A stretch of 64,000 nucleotides of DNA from Spirochaetota bacterium (GCA_026398615.1 JAPLSN010000022.1:1-64000); one strand, 5' to 3'. Shown: positions 18,142 to 27,602, numbered from the stretch's first letter. Numbers and translations: made by a program. The notes: generated from the letters alone by a model not told the origin.

Positions 18142-18170
18142 ATCCCCCCCGGGGAGACACCGGGGGGGAT
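18142..18170. terminator. perfect 11-bp GC hairpin between potD and the small ORF pair
   Basis: ATCCCCCCCGG and CCGGGGGGGAT form a perfect 11-bp stem around a 7-base loop. It lies 86 bp past the potD stop, and a terminator of the pot transcript is the simplest role, although no T-run follows on either strand. On the minus strand the closing arm ends five bases before the ATG of the 61-residue ORF, so it could also control translation of that ORF. Confidence 0.5.
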
Positions 18171-18255
18171 GATGGACAATCAGGAAAATCATCTGCGCCG
18201 ACAGTGCACCGGCCAAGGTCGGAATTCCTCCGCCGGCGCCTGTCCTGATTTCAGA

Positions 18256-19332
18256 TCACTTGCCCACCTTGATGTCCTGCCAGACCTGGTTGTAGATGGC
18301 CAGGTCTTCGCCCAGGTCGAGCTTGAGTTCGCAGTTGCCGAGCTGGTCGACCGTGTAGTGCGGCGTGGTTTTCAGGAGGCCCCGGGCGGGCACGTTGGCC
18401 GTCGCGGGGAAGCGGAAGTAGTCGCAGAACTCCGCGTAGATTTCCGGCCGGTGGATGAAGTCCATGAACTTGTACGCCAGGTCGACGTTCTTCGAGCCCT
18501 TGAGCAGGACCATGCTGTCGATGTAGAGCGGCCCGCCTTCTTTGGGGATGAAGAAGTCGACTTCTCCCCACCTGGTTTCCTCGAGCTCCGCGAAGATGAC
18601 TTCGGCGTAGCCCTGCGCGACGACGACCTCTCCCTGGGCGAAACTCTTGCCGAAGGCTTCCGCGTCGAACTTGAGGAGGTTGGGTTTCCATTCCTTGGCG
18701 ACCAGGTCGGCGGCTGCCTTGACCTTGGCCGGGTCGGTTTCGTTGACGGACATGCCCTTGAACTTGAGCGCGTCGCCGAGGACTTCCCTCATGTCGTCGA
18801 GCATGCACATCTTCCCCTTGAGGTCCTTGCGGGCGAAGACGCTCCAGCTCTTGTCGTACGTGCCGACCGCCTTCCTGTTGACGGCCACGCCCGACGCGCC
18901 CATGTAGTACGGGACCGAGTACTCACAGCCCGGGTCGTAGACGGCTTTTGCCACGAGGCCGGGATCGACGTTCTTCCAGTTGGCCAGGCGCGCCTTGTCG
19001 ATGCCCTGCAGCATTCCCTGTTTGGCCATGATGGTGACGTAGTCGGCAGAGGGGAAGACGATATCGTAGCCGGCGCCCCCGGCTTCGAGCTTGGAGTACA
19101 TCGTCTCGTTGGAATCGAAAACGTCGTAGACGACGTCGACCCCGAACTCCTTCTCGAACTTCTCGATGACCGAATCGGGGGTGTAGTAGGTCCAGTTGAA
19201 GATGTAGAGCTTTTTCGGCTCCTCTTTTGCGGTGCCGCCACCCGTCGGCGCGGGAGCCTTCCCCTGGCAGGAGGATGATGCGAGCGCGAGCGCGAGGGCC
19301 GCGATCCCTGCGATGTGCGAAAAACGTTTCAT
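18256..19332 (-). CDS. potD: PotD spermidine/putrescine-binding lipoprotein
   Basis: Substrate-binding protein of a polyamine ABC importer, 358 residues. It begins with a lipoprotein signal (MKRFSHIAGIAALALALASSSC) whose lipobox places the lipidated Cys at residue 22. The body has PotD hallmarks: KKLYIFNWTYYTPDSVIEKFEKEFG, YDIVFPSADYVTIMAKQGML, VPYYMGASGVAVNRK and IPKEGGPLYIDSMVLLKGSKN. The start at 19332 has GGAGGT upstream and gives the correct signal peptide. It is the last gene of potABCD, 90 bp after potC. Confidence 0.95.
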   Translation of the reverse strand: MKRFSHIAGIAALALALASSSCQGKAPAPTGGGTAKEEPKKLYIFNWTYYTPDSVIEKFEKEFGVDVVYDVFDSNETMYSKLEAGGAGYDIVFPSADYVTIMAKQGMLQGIDKARLANWKNVDPGLVAKAVYDPGCEYSVPYYMGASGVAVNRKAVGTYDKSWSVFARKDLKGKMCMLDDMREVLGDALKFKGMSVNETDPAKVKAAADLVAKEWKPNLLKFDAEAFGKSFAQGEVVVAQGYAEVIFAELEETRWGEVDFFIPKEGGPLYIDSMVLLKGSKNVDLAYKFMDFIHRPEIYAEFCDYFRFPATANVPARGLLKTTPHYTVDQLGNCELKLDLGEDLAIYNQVWQDIKVGK

Positions 19333-19422
19333 GGGTACCTCCGAAACCGTGTCGGGCGGTGGTCGGTCCGCCCGGAATGGCAAATCGTGTTGCGTCGGCG
19401 CTTCGCGGCGCCGGCGGAACGT

Positions 19423-20238
19423 TCAATGAACGGCGAAATCCTTGAGGAATTTCCTCAGGGGGATGGCGAGGAGGGCGGTGCCCGCGATCATGAGCACAGA
19501 GAGCGCGTTGATCACCGGCGAAACGCCGTACCGGATCATGGAGTAGATGTACAGCGGCAGGGTCGTGGAACCGGGACCCGAGACGAAGAAGGTGATGACG
19601 AAGTCCTCGAGGGAGAGGGTCACCGCCGTGAGGAATCCTGACAGGATGCCCGGCATGATCGTCGGGAGCACGACGAGGGTGAGGGTTTGGATCTCGTTCG
19701 CCCCGAGGTCGTACGCCGCTTCGACGATGGAGTAGTCGAACTCCTCCATGCGCGCGGAGACGAGGAGGAAGACGAAGGGGAGGTTGAAGCTCACGTGCGC
19801 CAGGAAGATGGTGAAAAGGCCGAGCTTGAGGCCGATGCCCGCGAAGAACATGGACAGGGAGACGCCGATGATGATCTCCGGAAGGATCATCGGCAGGAAC
19901 CCGATGGTCTGGACGTAGCCCCGCAGCCTGAACCTGTAGCGGGCCGCGCCGATGGCGCCGAGGGTGCCGATCGCGGTGGCGACCGCGCCGGAGCCGATGG
20001 CTATCACTATGGAATTGCGGAAGGCCCGCCACAGGTCGGGCGAACCGGAGAAGAGCTTTTCGTACCACTTCGTCGAGAACCCGGTCCAGGACATAGTCCT
20101 GGAGTCGTTGAACGAGTACGCCGCGAGCACGAGGAGCGGCAGGAGGAGGAACCCAATGGTCAGCGCGCAGACGATCCGCGAGAACGTGAAGACGTCGCGG
20201 TTCCACGCAATCCGCTTCATCACCTCCGGGCGGTACAT
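19423..20238 (-). CDS. potC: PotC polyamine ABC transporter permease
   Basis: Inner-membrane permease of 271 residues with about six hydrophobic segments and the EAA loop VEAAYDLGANEIQTLTLVVLPTIMPG, which contacts the PotA ATPase. SLEDFVITFFVSGPGSTTLP is typical of PotC. ATG 20238 overlaps the potB stop (ATGA). A second ATG six codons later has GGAGG too close to it, so the first was kept. Confidence 0.94.
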   Translation of the reverse strand: MYRPEVMKRIAWNRDVFTFSRIVCALTIGFLLLPLLVLAAYSFNDSRTMSWTGFSTKWYEKLFSGSPDLWRAFRNSIVIAIGSGAVATAIGTLGAIGAARYRFRLRGYVQTIGFLPMILPEIIIGVSLSMFFAGIGLKLGLFTIFLAHVSFNLPFVFLLVSARMEEFDYSIVEAAYDLGANEIQTLTLVVLPTIMPGILSGFLTAVTLSLEDFVITFFVSGPGSTTLPLYIYSMIRYGVSPVINALSVLMIAGTALLAIPLRKFLKDFAVH

Positions 20239-21131
20239 CAACGCCCCCCGTTGCCGTTCGCGGCGGCGTAGTCGGCGGCGATCGCGGCGTCGGCCTCGGC
20301 CGAGCGTTCGGGAGCGGCCTGCAGCCTCATGAGGATGAGGATGCCGATGGTCGTGACGAAGGTGACGAGGAGCGACAGCGACGCCGTGAAGGGCAGGTTG
20401 CGCGCCTTCGTGAGCTGGTCGGCGATGAAGTTGCCCAGCATGTACGAGTTCATGTCGCCGACGAGCAGCGGCACCGCGTACGCGCCGAAGATGGGTATGA
20501 AGGTGAAGAGGAAGGCGGCGAAGATGCCGCCCTTTATGTTGGGCAAGAGCACCCTGACAATCGCCTGGAGCTTGCTCGCGCCCAGGTCGCGGGCCGCCTC
20601 GAGGAGGGTGAAGTCGAACTTGTCGATCGTGCTGAAGAGGGGCAGGATGGCGTAGGGCAGGTACACGTAGACGAGCACGAGGAGCACCGCGCCCTGCGTG
20701 TTGAGAAGCCTCAGCGACGACTTCACGAGACCGGTCCTGAGGAGGATGTCGTTCACGAAGCCGTTGTTGCCGAGTATCACCATCCACGCGAAGACGCGGA
20801 GGAGGAAATTCGTCCAGAACGGCACGATGACGAGGAGGAGCAGGAGTACCTGGCGCTTCGACCGCGCCATGCGGTAGCCGGTGGGCAGCGCCAGCGCAAG
20901 GGTGATGACGGTGGCGACCATCGAGACGACGAAGGTCTTCACGGTCACGGCGACGAGGTTCGGGGTCCCGACCGCCTTCCATGCGTCCAGTGACGCCTGC
21001 CATTCGACGCCGCCGTACAGTCCCTTCCTGAGGAAGCTGAACCCGACGATGATCAGCAGCGGCACCGTGAAGAAGACCGTGAGCCAGAGGATCATGGGGC
21101 CCGCGTACAGGTTGCCGAGGTTCCGCTTCAT
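20238..21131 (-). CDS. potB: PotB polyamine ABC transporter permease
   Basis: Inner-membrane permease partner of PotC, 297 residues from ATG 21131, which overlaps the potA stop. Hydrophobic segments begin with LYAGPMILWLTVFFTVPLLI. PFWTNFLLRVFAWMVILGNNGFVN is a PotB signature, and the EAA loop is LEAARDLGASKLQAIVRVLLPNIKGG. The C-terminal tail (APERSAEADAAIAADYAAAN) is an Ala-rich extension beyond the last helix. Confidence 0.94.
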   Translation of the reverse strand: MKRNLGNLYAGPMILWLTVFFTVPLLIIVGFSFLRKGLYGGVEWQASLDAWKAVGTPNLVAVTVKTFVVSMVATVITLALALPTGYRMARSKRQVLLLLLVIVPFWTNFLLRVFAWMVILGNNGFVNDILLRTGLVKSSLRLLNTQGAVLLVLVYVYLPYAILPLFSTIDKFDFTLLEAARDLGASKLQAIVRVLLPNIKGGIFAAFLFTFIPIFGAYAVPLLVGDMNSYMLGNFIADQLTKARNLPFTASLSLLVTFVTTIGILILMRLQAAPERSAEADAAIAADYAAANGNGGR

Positions 21132-22321
21132 CAGGCGTCGGACCCGGGACCGACGATATAGCCGTCGTCCGAGCTCCACGAGACGAACACGCGGTCCTTC
21201 CACGCGATGTCGGGACCTTCCTCCTGGTAGCTCGCGTGCTGCTTGAAGACCTTGAGGGTGGCGTCGCCGCAGCGCACGAAGAACTTGGACTGGAACCCGG
21301 AATAGATGGGCTCCTCCACGACGCCCTCGAACACGTTGAGGTCGGAGCGTCCGCCGTCCGGACGCTCGTGGTCGATGTGGATCTTCTCAGGCCGTATCGT
21401 GAAGATGGCGGTGCCGCCCGGGGCCGGCCCTTTCGCGGTCTCCACGAGCACCTTGCCCAGACCCGGTACGGAGAGCGAGGCTCGGCCGCCCCCGACGGAT
21501 TCCACCGAGGCGTCGAACAGGTTGGTTTCGCCGATGAAGCGGGCGACGAACTCGGTGGCCGGGTTCTCGTAGATTTCGTAGGGCGAGTCGCACTGGAGGA
21601 CCTTGCCGCCGTTCATCACGGCGATGCGGTCGGAAACCGAGAGCGCTTCCTGCTGGTCGTGGGTCACGTAGATGAAGGTGATGCCGATCTTGTCGTGGAT
21701 GGAATCGAGCTCGATGAGCATGTGCTGGCGGAGCTTGGCGTCGAGCGCCGACAGGGGTTCGTCGAGGAGCAGGACGCTCGGCTCGTTGATGAGGGCGCGG
21801 GCGATGGCTACCCGCTGCTTCTGCCCGCCGGAGAGCTGGCTCGGCTTCTTCCGGGCGTGGTCGACGAGCTGGACGAGTTCGAGGTACTCGCCCACCTTCG
21901 CGCGGATGGCCTTCGGCGCGGTCTTGCGGAGCCTCAAGGGGAACGCGACGTTCTCGAATACCGAGAGGTGCGGGAAGAGGGCGTAGCTCTGGAACACCGT
22001 GTTGACCCCGCGCTTGTTCGGTTCGAGCGGCAGGACATCGATACCGTCGATGTTCACGAGGCCTTCGTCGGGGTTTTCGAAGCCGGCGATGATGCGCAGG
22101 AGCGTGGTTTTGCCGCACCCCGACGGTCCCAGGAGCGAGAAGAACTCGCCCTTGTTGATCCGCAGGCTCACGTCGTCCAGCGCCTTGAAATCGCCGAAGG
22201 ACATGGAAACCCGCCCGATGTCGAGATCGCTGCCTTTCAATGCTTTTCGTCGCCCTCCCTTTCCGTATGATCGGCCACCGTGAAACAACAACGGATCGCC
22301 GGCCTTTGTCAAGCGTTCCAT
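21131..22321 (-). CDS. potA: PotA polyamine ABC transporter ATP-binding protein
   Basis: ATPase of the polyamine importer, 396 residues as drawn. It shows Walker A GPSGCGKTT, Q-loop FQSYALFPH, signature LSGGQKQRVAIARAL, Walker B LLLDEPLSALD and the switch His in YVTHDQQEAL. The C-terminal TOBE-like domain includes IFTIRPEKI. The first ~27 residues are unlike the family; a TTG at 22240 just before the conserved DIGRVSMSFGDF is an alternative start with GGGAGGG further upstream, and a TTGACA at the far end of the region would then be outside the gene. It heads the potABCD operon, divergent from the DUF438 gene. Confidence 0.93.
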   Translation of the reverse strand: MERLTKAGDPLLFHGGRSYGKGGRRKALKGSDLDIGRVSMSFGDFKALDDVSLRINKGEFFSLLGPSGCGKTTLLRIIAGFENPDEGLVNIDGIDVLPLEPNKRGVNTVFQSYALFPHLSVFENVAFPLRLRKTAPKAIRAKVGEYLELVQLVDHARKKPSQLSGGQKQRVAIARALINEPSVLLLDEPLSALDAKLRQHMLIELDSIHDKIGITFIYVTHDQQEALSVSDRIAVMNGGKVLQCDSPYEIYENPATEFVARFIGETNLFDASVESVGGGRASLSVPGLGKVLVETAKGPAPGGTAIFTIRPEKIHIDHERPDGGRSDLNVFEGVVEEPIYSGFQSKFFVRCGDATLKVFKQHASYQEEGPDIAWKDRVFVSWSSDDGYIVGPGSDA

Positions 22322-22425
22322 CGACCTTGCCGTTCGCGACGACCGGGCAGTATCATTATACGCGTCGAAGGCGGGGAAATCGCCGGCGGCTCGGTTTTTT
22401 TGATGAAATTCGCGGGAGGCAGGCA

Positions 22426-23646
22426 GTGAGCGACGATCGCGGCGCCGACGGGGGAAGACAGGCGGGCCTCAAGGCCATCATACGGAAGCTCCACGACGGT
22501 ATGCCCGCCTCGGCGGTGAAGCGGGAATTTGCCGGGCTCATCAAGGGGGTGAGCGCCGGCGAGGTCGCGGCGATGGAGCAGGCCCTCATCGACGAGGGTT
22601 TTCCCGTGGAGGAAGTCCAGCGCCTCTGTGAAGTGCATGTCGAGGTTTTCGAGAACGAGCTCAGGCGGGGAGGTTCCCCGAAGCGGATGCCCGGCCACCC
22701 CGTCCATACCTTCATGGCCGAGAACAGGGAAGCCGCCAGACGGGTTTCGGCCCTCGTCCGCGCGGCCTGGGCCTGGCGCTGGTGGGGAGGGGGCAGGGAC
22801 GGAGCGGCCGCGGCGCTCTCCGGCCTGGCCGGTATAGTCGTCCATTACGCGAGGAAGGAAAACCAGCTGTTCCCCTTCCTCGAACGCGTGGGCTTCACCG
22901 GGCCCTCGAAGGTGATGTGGGGCAAGCACGACGAGATCCGCGCCCAGCTCAAGGATGCAGAAGCGGCCCTGGGGAAGGACGCGGCGGGATTCCTGAAGAC
23001 GGCGAAGTCCCTGGCCTCGTCGATCCGGCGGATGATCTTCATGGAAGAGCGCATACTCCTGCCGAACGCCCTGTCGCGCCTGGACGCCCGTGACTGGGCC
23101 GCCATCCGCGCGGGAGAGGGCGCCATCGGCTACGCGTGGGTGCGGCCTGGCGCCGAATACGACGCCGCGATCGCCGCGTCGGCCTCCCCGGCCCGCAGTG
23201 GCGGCGCGGCGCCTTCCGGTACGGCGTCGTCCCCGGCGGACGGGATCGTCGAACTCGGGGTCGGCCGCGTGCCGCTCTCGATCCTGGATCTCGCCCTCAA
23301 GCGTCTGAGCGTGGACATCAGCATCGTCGACGCCGACGACAGGGTTCTCTACTATTCGGATTCACCCGACCGCGTCTTTCCGAGGAGCCCCGGCGTCATC
23401 GGCCGCTCGGTGCAGAACTGCCACCCCCAGAAGAGCGTCGCGACCGTGCAAAGGATACTCGAATCGTTCAGGAAGAAGGAGCGGGACAGCGCCCTGTTCT
23501 GGATCCGCATGGGCGGGCGTTTCGTCGTCATCGAGTACCGGGCACTCTACGACGGAGCGGGCAATTACCGCGGCACGCTCGAAATCAGCCAGGACGCAGC
23601 GGGGATCCGCGCCATGGAAGGCGAGCGGAGGCTCCTCGACTGGTAG
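22426..23646 (+). CDS. DUF438 - hemerythrin (HHE) - PAS protein
   Basis: Three-part cytosolic protein of 406 residues. A DUF438 domain (LKAIIRKLHDGMPASAVKREF) is followed by a hemerythrin-like four-helix domain with candidate iron ligands in GHPVHTFMAENRE, HYARKENQLFPFLE, GKHDEIRAQL and MEERILLP. A Pro/Ala linker leads to a PAS domain (IVDADDRVLYYSDSPDRVFP, GRSVQNCHPQKSV). The pattern suggests a sensor of O2, NO or redox state; no output domain is present. GTG 22426 with GGGAGGC upstream is the start; the frame stays open further 5' but without family similarity. Confidence 0.87.
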   Translation: MSDDRGADGGRQAGLKAIIRKLHDGMPASAVKREFAGLIKGVSAGEVAAMEQALIDEGFPVEEVQRLCEVHVEVFENELRRGGSPKRMPGHPVHTFMAENREAARRVSALVRAAWAWRWWGGGRDGAAAALSGLAGIVVHYARKENQLFPFLERVGFTGPSKVMWGKHDEIRAQLKDAEAALGKDAAGFLKTAKSLASSIRRMIFMEERILLPNALSRLDARDWAAIRAGEGAIGYAWVRPGAEYDAAIAASASPARSGGAAPSGTASSPADGIVELGVGRVPLSILDLALKRLSVDISIVDADDRVLYYSDSPDRVFPRSPGVIGRSVQNCHPQKSVATVQRILESFRKKERDSALFWIRMGGRFVVIEYRALYDGAGNYRGTLEISQDAAGIRAMEGERRLLDW

Positions 23647-23777
23647 GCCCCCGCGGGTGAACGGGCCCGGTCGTGTTTGACAGCGTGACCCGCCTTTCGA
23701 TAGACTTTCTCGATTATGCAGCGCGGACGTCCGGATCGCTTTCGGTCGGGACGAAACAGCCGACCAGGAGTACCAAC

Positions 23778-24098
23778 ATGAGCGAACACGAATTCACTTC
23801 CGCCAATTTCGACGCCGAGGTGCTCAAGTCCGACCTGCCCGTCCTCGTCGATTTCTGGGCCGAGTGGTGCGGTCCGTGCAGGATGATCGCCCCCTTCGTG
23901 GCGGAAGTGGCGCGGGACTACTCGGGCCGCGCCAGGGTGGGTTCGGTCAATGTCGACAATGAAGGCGATCTCGCGAATGCCTGGGACGTGGCGTCGATTC
24001 CCACCCTGATCGTGTTCAAGGGCGGGGTGATCGTGGCGAAGCGGATAGGTGCCGTCCCGAAAAAAGACATCGAGGCGCTCCTCAAGGACTTCGTCTGA
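23778..24098 (+). CDS. trxA: thioredoxin
   Basis: Classic 106-residue thioredoxin, the general protein disulfide reductase. The active site is DFWAEWCGPCRMIAPF (Cys31 and Cys34), with the cis-Pro in VASIPTLIVFKGG. AGGAG precedes the ATG. It lies 131 bp after the DUF438/hemerythrin gene on the same strand; a shared redox theme is suggestive only. Confidence 0.95.
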   Translation: MSEHEFTSANFDAEVLKSDLPVLVDFWAEWCGPCRMIAPFVAEVARDYSGRARVGSVNVDNEGDLANAWDVASIPTLIVFKGGVIVAKRIGAVPKKDIEALLKDFV

Positions 24099-24181
24099 CT
24101 TCAATCCGGCCCGCCAGGGGGAAAGCCGACGGTGAACGCGCCCTTGCCGGAACTTCCCTTCCCGTCATTGACCCGTGAGGT

Positions 24182-24955
24182 TCATATTTCGATGACGAGC
24201 CCGTCGTGCGCGGGGCGGGCTTCGCAGCGCGTTCCGAGCGCCGAGCAGATTTTTTCGAGTTCCGCGTGCGAATGGTCGTGGCAGATGTGCGTGATGAAAG
24301 CGCGCGAAGCGCCGATACGCTCGGCCTCCTCGATGGCCCGTTCGACGGTGAAATGCGTGGGATGGGGCTTCGTCCGCATGCCGTCCACGACCACGACGCT
24401 CACGCCCCTGAGGATCGCGTAGGAGGATTCGGGTATCTCCGAGCAGTCGGTGAGGTACGCGAAGGCGCCGATCCGCCACCCGAGCACCCCGATCGTGCCG
24501 TGGAGCAGGGGGACGGGGATCGCCACGAGATGCCCGATCTCGACGCCCGAGGACGGCGCGACCGAGAGGTCCAGCTTCGGGACGCCTCCGCCCGCCTGCC
24601 TGGGCGAAAAGGCGTAGGCGAAGCGCACGCGGAGTTCGTCGATGCATTCGGCATCCCCGACGATGCGCACCGGTTTCCGGCGGCACAGGGGGCGCACGTC
24701 GTCGATGCCGTGCACGTGGTCCGCGTGCGCGTGCGTCACGAGGAGGGTGTCGATGCGGGTGAGTCCTGCGCGCAGGGCCTGGAGCCTGAATTCCGGCCCC
24801 GCGTCGATGACTGCGATTTCGTCCGCGTCGCCCCGCAGGAGCACCGACGAACGGTAACGCGCGTCGCGGGCGTCGGGCGAGCGGCAGACCGGGCAGGAGC
24901 AGGCGAGGACCGGGATGCCATGGCTGGTTCCCGTTCCGAGGAATTCGACGGTCAT
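24182..24955 (-). CDS. MBL-fold metal-dependent phosphodiesterase (PhnP-like)
   Basis: Metallo-beta-lactamase fold hydrolase of 257 residues. It has FLGTGTSHGIPVLACSCPVC, the zinc motif THAHADHVHGIDD, FAYLTDCSEIP and ITHICHDHS. The N-terminal GTGTSxGxP and paired Cys match the PhnP/cyclic phosphodiesterase branch; substrate is not certain. Its start overlaps the stop of the upstream exported-protein gene by four bases (ATGA), a coupled pair. Confidence 0.86.
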   Translation of the reverse strand: MTVEFLGTGTSHGIPVLACSCPVCRSPDARDARYRSSVLLRGDADEIAVIDAGPEFRLQALRAGLTRIDTLLVTHAHADHVHGIDDVRPLCRRKPVRIVGDAECIDELRVRFAYAFSPRQAGGGVPKLDLSVAPSSGVEIGHLVAIPVPLLHGTIGVLGWRIGAFAYLTDCSEIPESSYAILRGVSVVVVDGMRTKPHPTHFTVERAIEEAERIGASRAFITHICHDHSHAELEKICSALGTRCEARPAHDGLVIEI

Positions 24956-26364
24956 CGCGGCGGCAGGGGAGGGGGATCGAATTCCGCCTCGGCCGGGAAA
25001 CGCACGAGCCGCGCGAAGGCGCCGCCGTACCGGCGGGTCAGCGAGTCCATCCCCGTCTCCGCGCCGCTTTCGAACACGGCGATCGCGAACCTGCCGTCGG
25101 GTTCGAAATACGGGAACAGCGCGGCCACGTGCGTGTAGCGCCGGAGTTCGGGCCCGGCCGACGAGTCCGGAACGTTGAACGCCGCGAGGTAGAATCGTCC
25201 CGGTTCGCGCATGGCCAGGATGTAGAGCACGGCTTCGAGCCCGTCGACGCGGTATCCGCCGGTCGGGAAGTCGATCGGGTAGGTTTCGTACTTGCCCCCG
25301 CCGTTGAGCGGATCTAGGCCGGGGACGATGAGGCCGAAGGGTTGGGCGAGCACGTCGTTGTCCGTGATCTTTTCGCGCGACGCTGCAGGCGACGCCACAA
25401 GCGAGGGGTGCATGGCCCTGGCGGTTTCGAAGGCCAGGTTCCTGGACCAGTCCAGCCCGAAGAACGGATCCAGGCTGGTCTCGTATGGTGACGTGAAACT
25501 CGTCCCCCGGACGCCCTCGCGCCGCTCTTTCAGGGGCTCGATTTCCAGCCACGATCCCGCAACGGGCTTGATGATGCCGTCGACCAGCCATTTCGCGAAA
25601 CCCGAACAGTTGACGCCACCCCGGCCCGGTTGGGGCTTCCCCGTCGAGATGAAAACGGGTTTGCCCGACCCGTCGAAGGCTCCGTCCTCGACGTAGTCGA
25701 AGAGCGGGAGGCGCTCGCGCACGGACGCGATCAGTTTCCTCGAATCCGCGTAGAGCCCCGGATCGGGGGAGAAGAGCGACCATTCGACCGTTCCGGAGGT
25801 CCAGCGGACGATGTCGGCGACCGGCGCCACGAGCAGACGGTCGATGGGAACGGGCAGGATGACTTCGCGGCGGAGCACGCCTCCGTAGGCGACGACGTCC
25901 ATTTTCGCGCGGTCCGCAAAGGGATAGATGCGGAGGAATACTTCCTGGTCGCCCCGCATGAACACCTTGGCCTGCGTGACGGAACCGTCACGCCGCGAGC
26001 GCTTGACGATCCACGCCCCCTGGCCCCAGACGGGGAAGCTCCCGTCGGCTTTCGGTACGAGGAGCAGGTAGAAGGCGTCGGGTTTGATCTCGACCCTGAG
26101 CCGCCAGGATCCGTAGTCGTTGAGTTCCAGTCTCGGTTTCAGGGCCATCGCGCGTTCCATGGGCGCGAGGAAGACTTCGTCGCGGAGCCGCGAACGAATG
26201 TCGTCGGTTTCCGGGAATTTCCGGAGCGGCCGGTCTCCCGGGAGGCGGCGGGCGCCGGAGACGGGAGCTTGCGCACCGGCTTCGGGGACGGCCAGCGAAA
26301 GAAGGATCGCGAGGACGGCAAGGGCGATGCGAGGCGTCGGAGGAAGGCGCGTGTCGGGTATCAT
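24952..26364 (-). CDS. exported protein with NlpC/P60-like Cys motif
   Basis: 470 residues with a signal peptide (MIPDTRLPPTPRIALAVLAILLSLAVPEAGA). I do not recognise the whole. The segment GGVNCSGFAKWLVDGIIKP resembles the catalytic-Cys helix of NlpC/P60-type peptidases (xCSGxxxW), and later His-containing segments exist, but a complete catalytic set was not established. It could be a cell-wall-acting or surface protein. The start at 26364 is the ATG that gives the signal peptide; longer versions run into the divergent promoter. It is translationally coupled to the MBL-fold gene. Confidence 0.7.
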   Translation of the reverse strand: MIPDTRLPPTPRIALAVLAILLSLAVPEAGAQAPVSGARRLPGDRPLRKFPETDDIRSRLRDEVFLAPMERAMALKPRLELNDYGSWRLRVEIKPDAFYLLLVPKADGSFPVWGQGAWIVKRSRRDGSVTQAKVFMRGDQEVFLRIYPFADRAKMDVVAYGGVLRREVILPVPIDRLLVAPVADIVRWTSGTVEWSLFSPDPGLYADSRKLIASVRERLPLFDYVEDGAFDGSGKPVFISTGKPQPGRGGVNCSGFAKWLVDGIIKPVAGSWLEIEPLKERREGVRGTSFTSPYETSLDPFFGLDWSRNLAFETARAMHPSLVASPAASREKITDNDVLAQPFGLIVPGLDPLNGGGKYETYPIDFPTGGYRVDGLEAVLYILAMREPGRFYLAAFNVPDSSAGPELRRYTHVAALFPYFEPDGRFAIAVFESGAETGMDSLTRRYGGAFARLVRFPAEAEFDPPPLPPR

Positions 26365-26549
26365 CAATAGATTATCGACAGTCAGATGCGGACTCTTCAA
26401 GCGATCATGCATGGATCGGATGTCCCGGCTCGGAGATTCACGACAAGTCGCTTCAATTCGGTTCCCGCGGTACCGATAGATAAACGGGGGCGTCCGCGCC
26501 CGCCATCCGATCCCGGAATCCCGGTATGGTACGTCCAAGGAGCATTCCC

Positions 26550-27602
26550 ATGTTTTTCACGTCACGACAGGCGCGATCGTTTTTCGTCGCGGTGGCGATT
26601 TTGCTGCTGTCCGTGGCGTTCGCGCCGCCGGCGGCCGCACAGGGCGCCGGCGATCCCGCGCTCGCGCCCCAATCATCCCGGAATGCCCACTTGACCCCTC
26701 CCGAACCCTATCGGCTGTTCCCCGGCATGTATTTCCGCGACATATATGCCCGCTACCTGCTCGAACACCCCGCCACCCATGACGTCCCGATCAGCGACGG
26801 AAACGACGCGCCGTCCGTCGCCGACCGGGTGCCGATCCTCGCGGGCAGCCACATTGTCGCCTTCTACGGCAAGCCTGGCTCCAGGTCCATGGGCATCCTC
26901 GGGGAGTATCCCAAGGAAAAACTGGCGACACTCCTGCAGGGCTACGCGAAACTGTACGATGACGCCAACGGCGATTCGGGGATCGTTCCCGCGTTCTACC
27001 TGATCTACGGAACCTGTTGGCCGGGCGGCGAGATCGGCACCCTCAAGGACGAAGTCGTGCTCGATTACATCGAATACGCGGCTTCGATGGGTTGGCTGGT
27101 CTTCCTGGACCACCAGATCGGGAAGTACACGGTGGAAGAATCCATGGCGAAGCTCCTGCCCTGGCTCAAGTACCCGAACGTCCACCTGGCGCTCGATCCG
27201 GAATGGCACACGCCGGAACCGATGGAAGCCATCGGCAGCGTCGAAGCCGACGAGCTCAACCGCGCTCAGGAGCAGATGCAGGCGTACATGATCGGGAACG
27301 GCATACGGGGCGTGCGCATGCTCGTCGTGCACCAGTTCACTGAACACATGATCGGCGACCGCCCCCGCCTCAGGGCCGATTTCGACCGCGTGCTGCTCGT
27401 GCATACGGCGGATGGGTTCGGACCTCCCGCGCTCAAGAGATACACCTACGCCAACAATGCCAGGGCCGGCAACCTGCCCGTCAAAGGCTTCAAGCTCTTC
27501 TTCAGGGCCAGGACTCCCCACGCGGGTTGGGACGATCCCCTCCTTACACCGCCCGAAGTCCTCGCCCTCGAGCCGGAACCGCTCCTCATCATGTACCAAT
27601 AG
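26550..27602 (+). CDS. exported hypothetical protein
   Basis: 350 residues with a signal peptide (MFFTSRQARSFFVAVAILLLSVAFAPPAAAQ). AAGGAG precedes the ATG. The mature part contains GSHIVAFYGKPGSRSMGILGEY, GWLVFLDHQIGKYTVEESM and NVHLALDPEWHTP, which suggests a TIM-barrel-like fold with conserved acidic and His residues. I cannot name a family or activity. It is divergent from the other exported-protein gene at 26364 and shares the intergenic region. Confidence 0.72.
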   Translation: MFFTSRQARSFFVAVAILLLSVAFAPPAAAQGAGDPALAPQSSRNAHLTPPEPYRLFPGMYFRDIYARYLLEHPATHDVPISDGNDAPSVADRVPILAGSHIVAFYGKPGSRSMGILGEYPKEKLATLLQGYAKLYDDANGDSGIVPAFYLIYGTCWPGGEIGTLKDEVVLDYIEYAASMGWLVFLDHQIGKYTVEESMAKLLPWLKYPNVHLALDPEWHTPEPMEAIGSVEADELNRAQEQMQAYMIGNGIRGVRMLVVHQFTEHMIGDRPRLRADFDRVLLVHTADGFGPPALKRYTYANNARAGNLPVKGFKLFFRARTPHAGWDDPLLTPPEVLALEPEPLLIMYQ

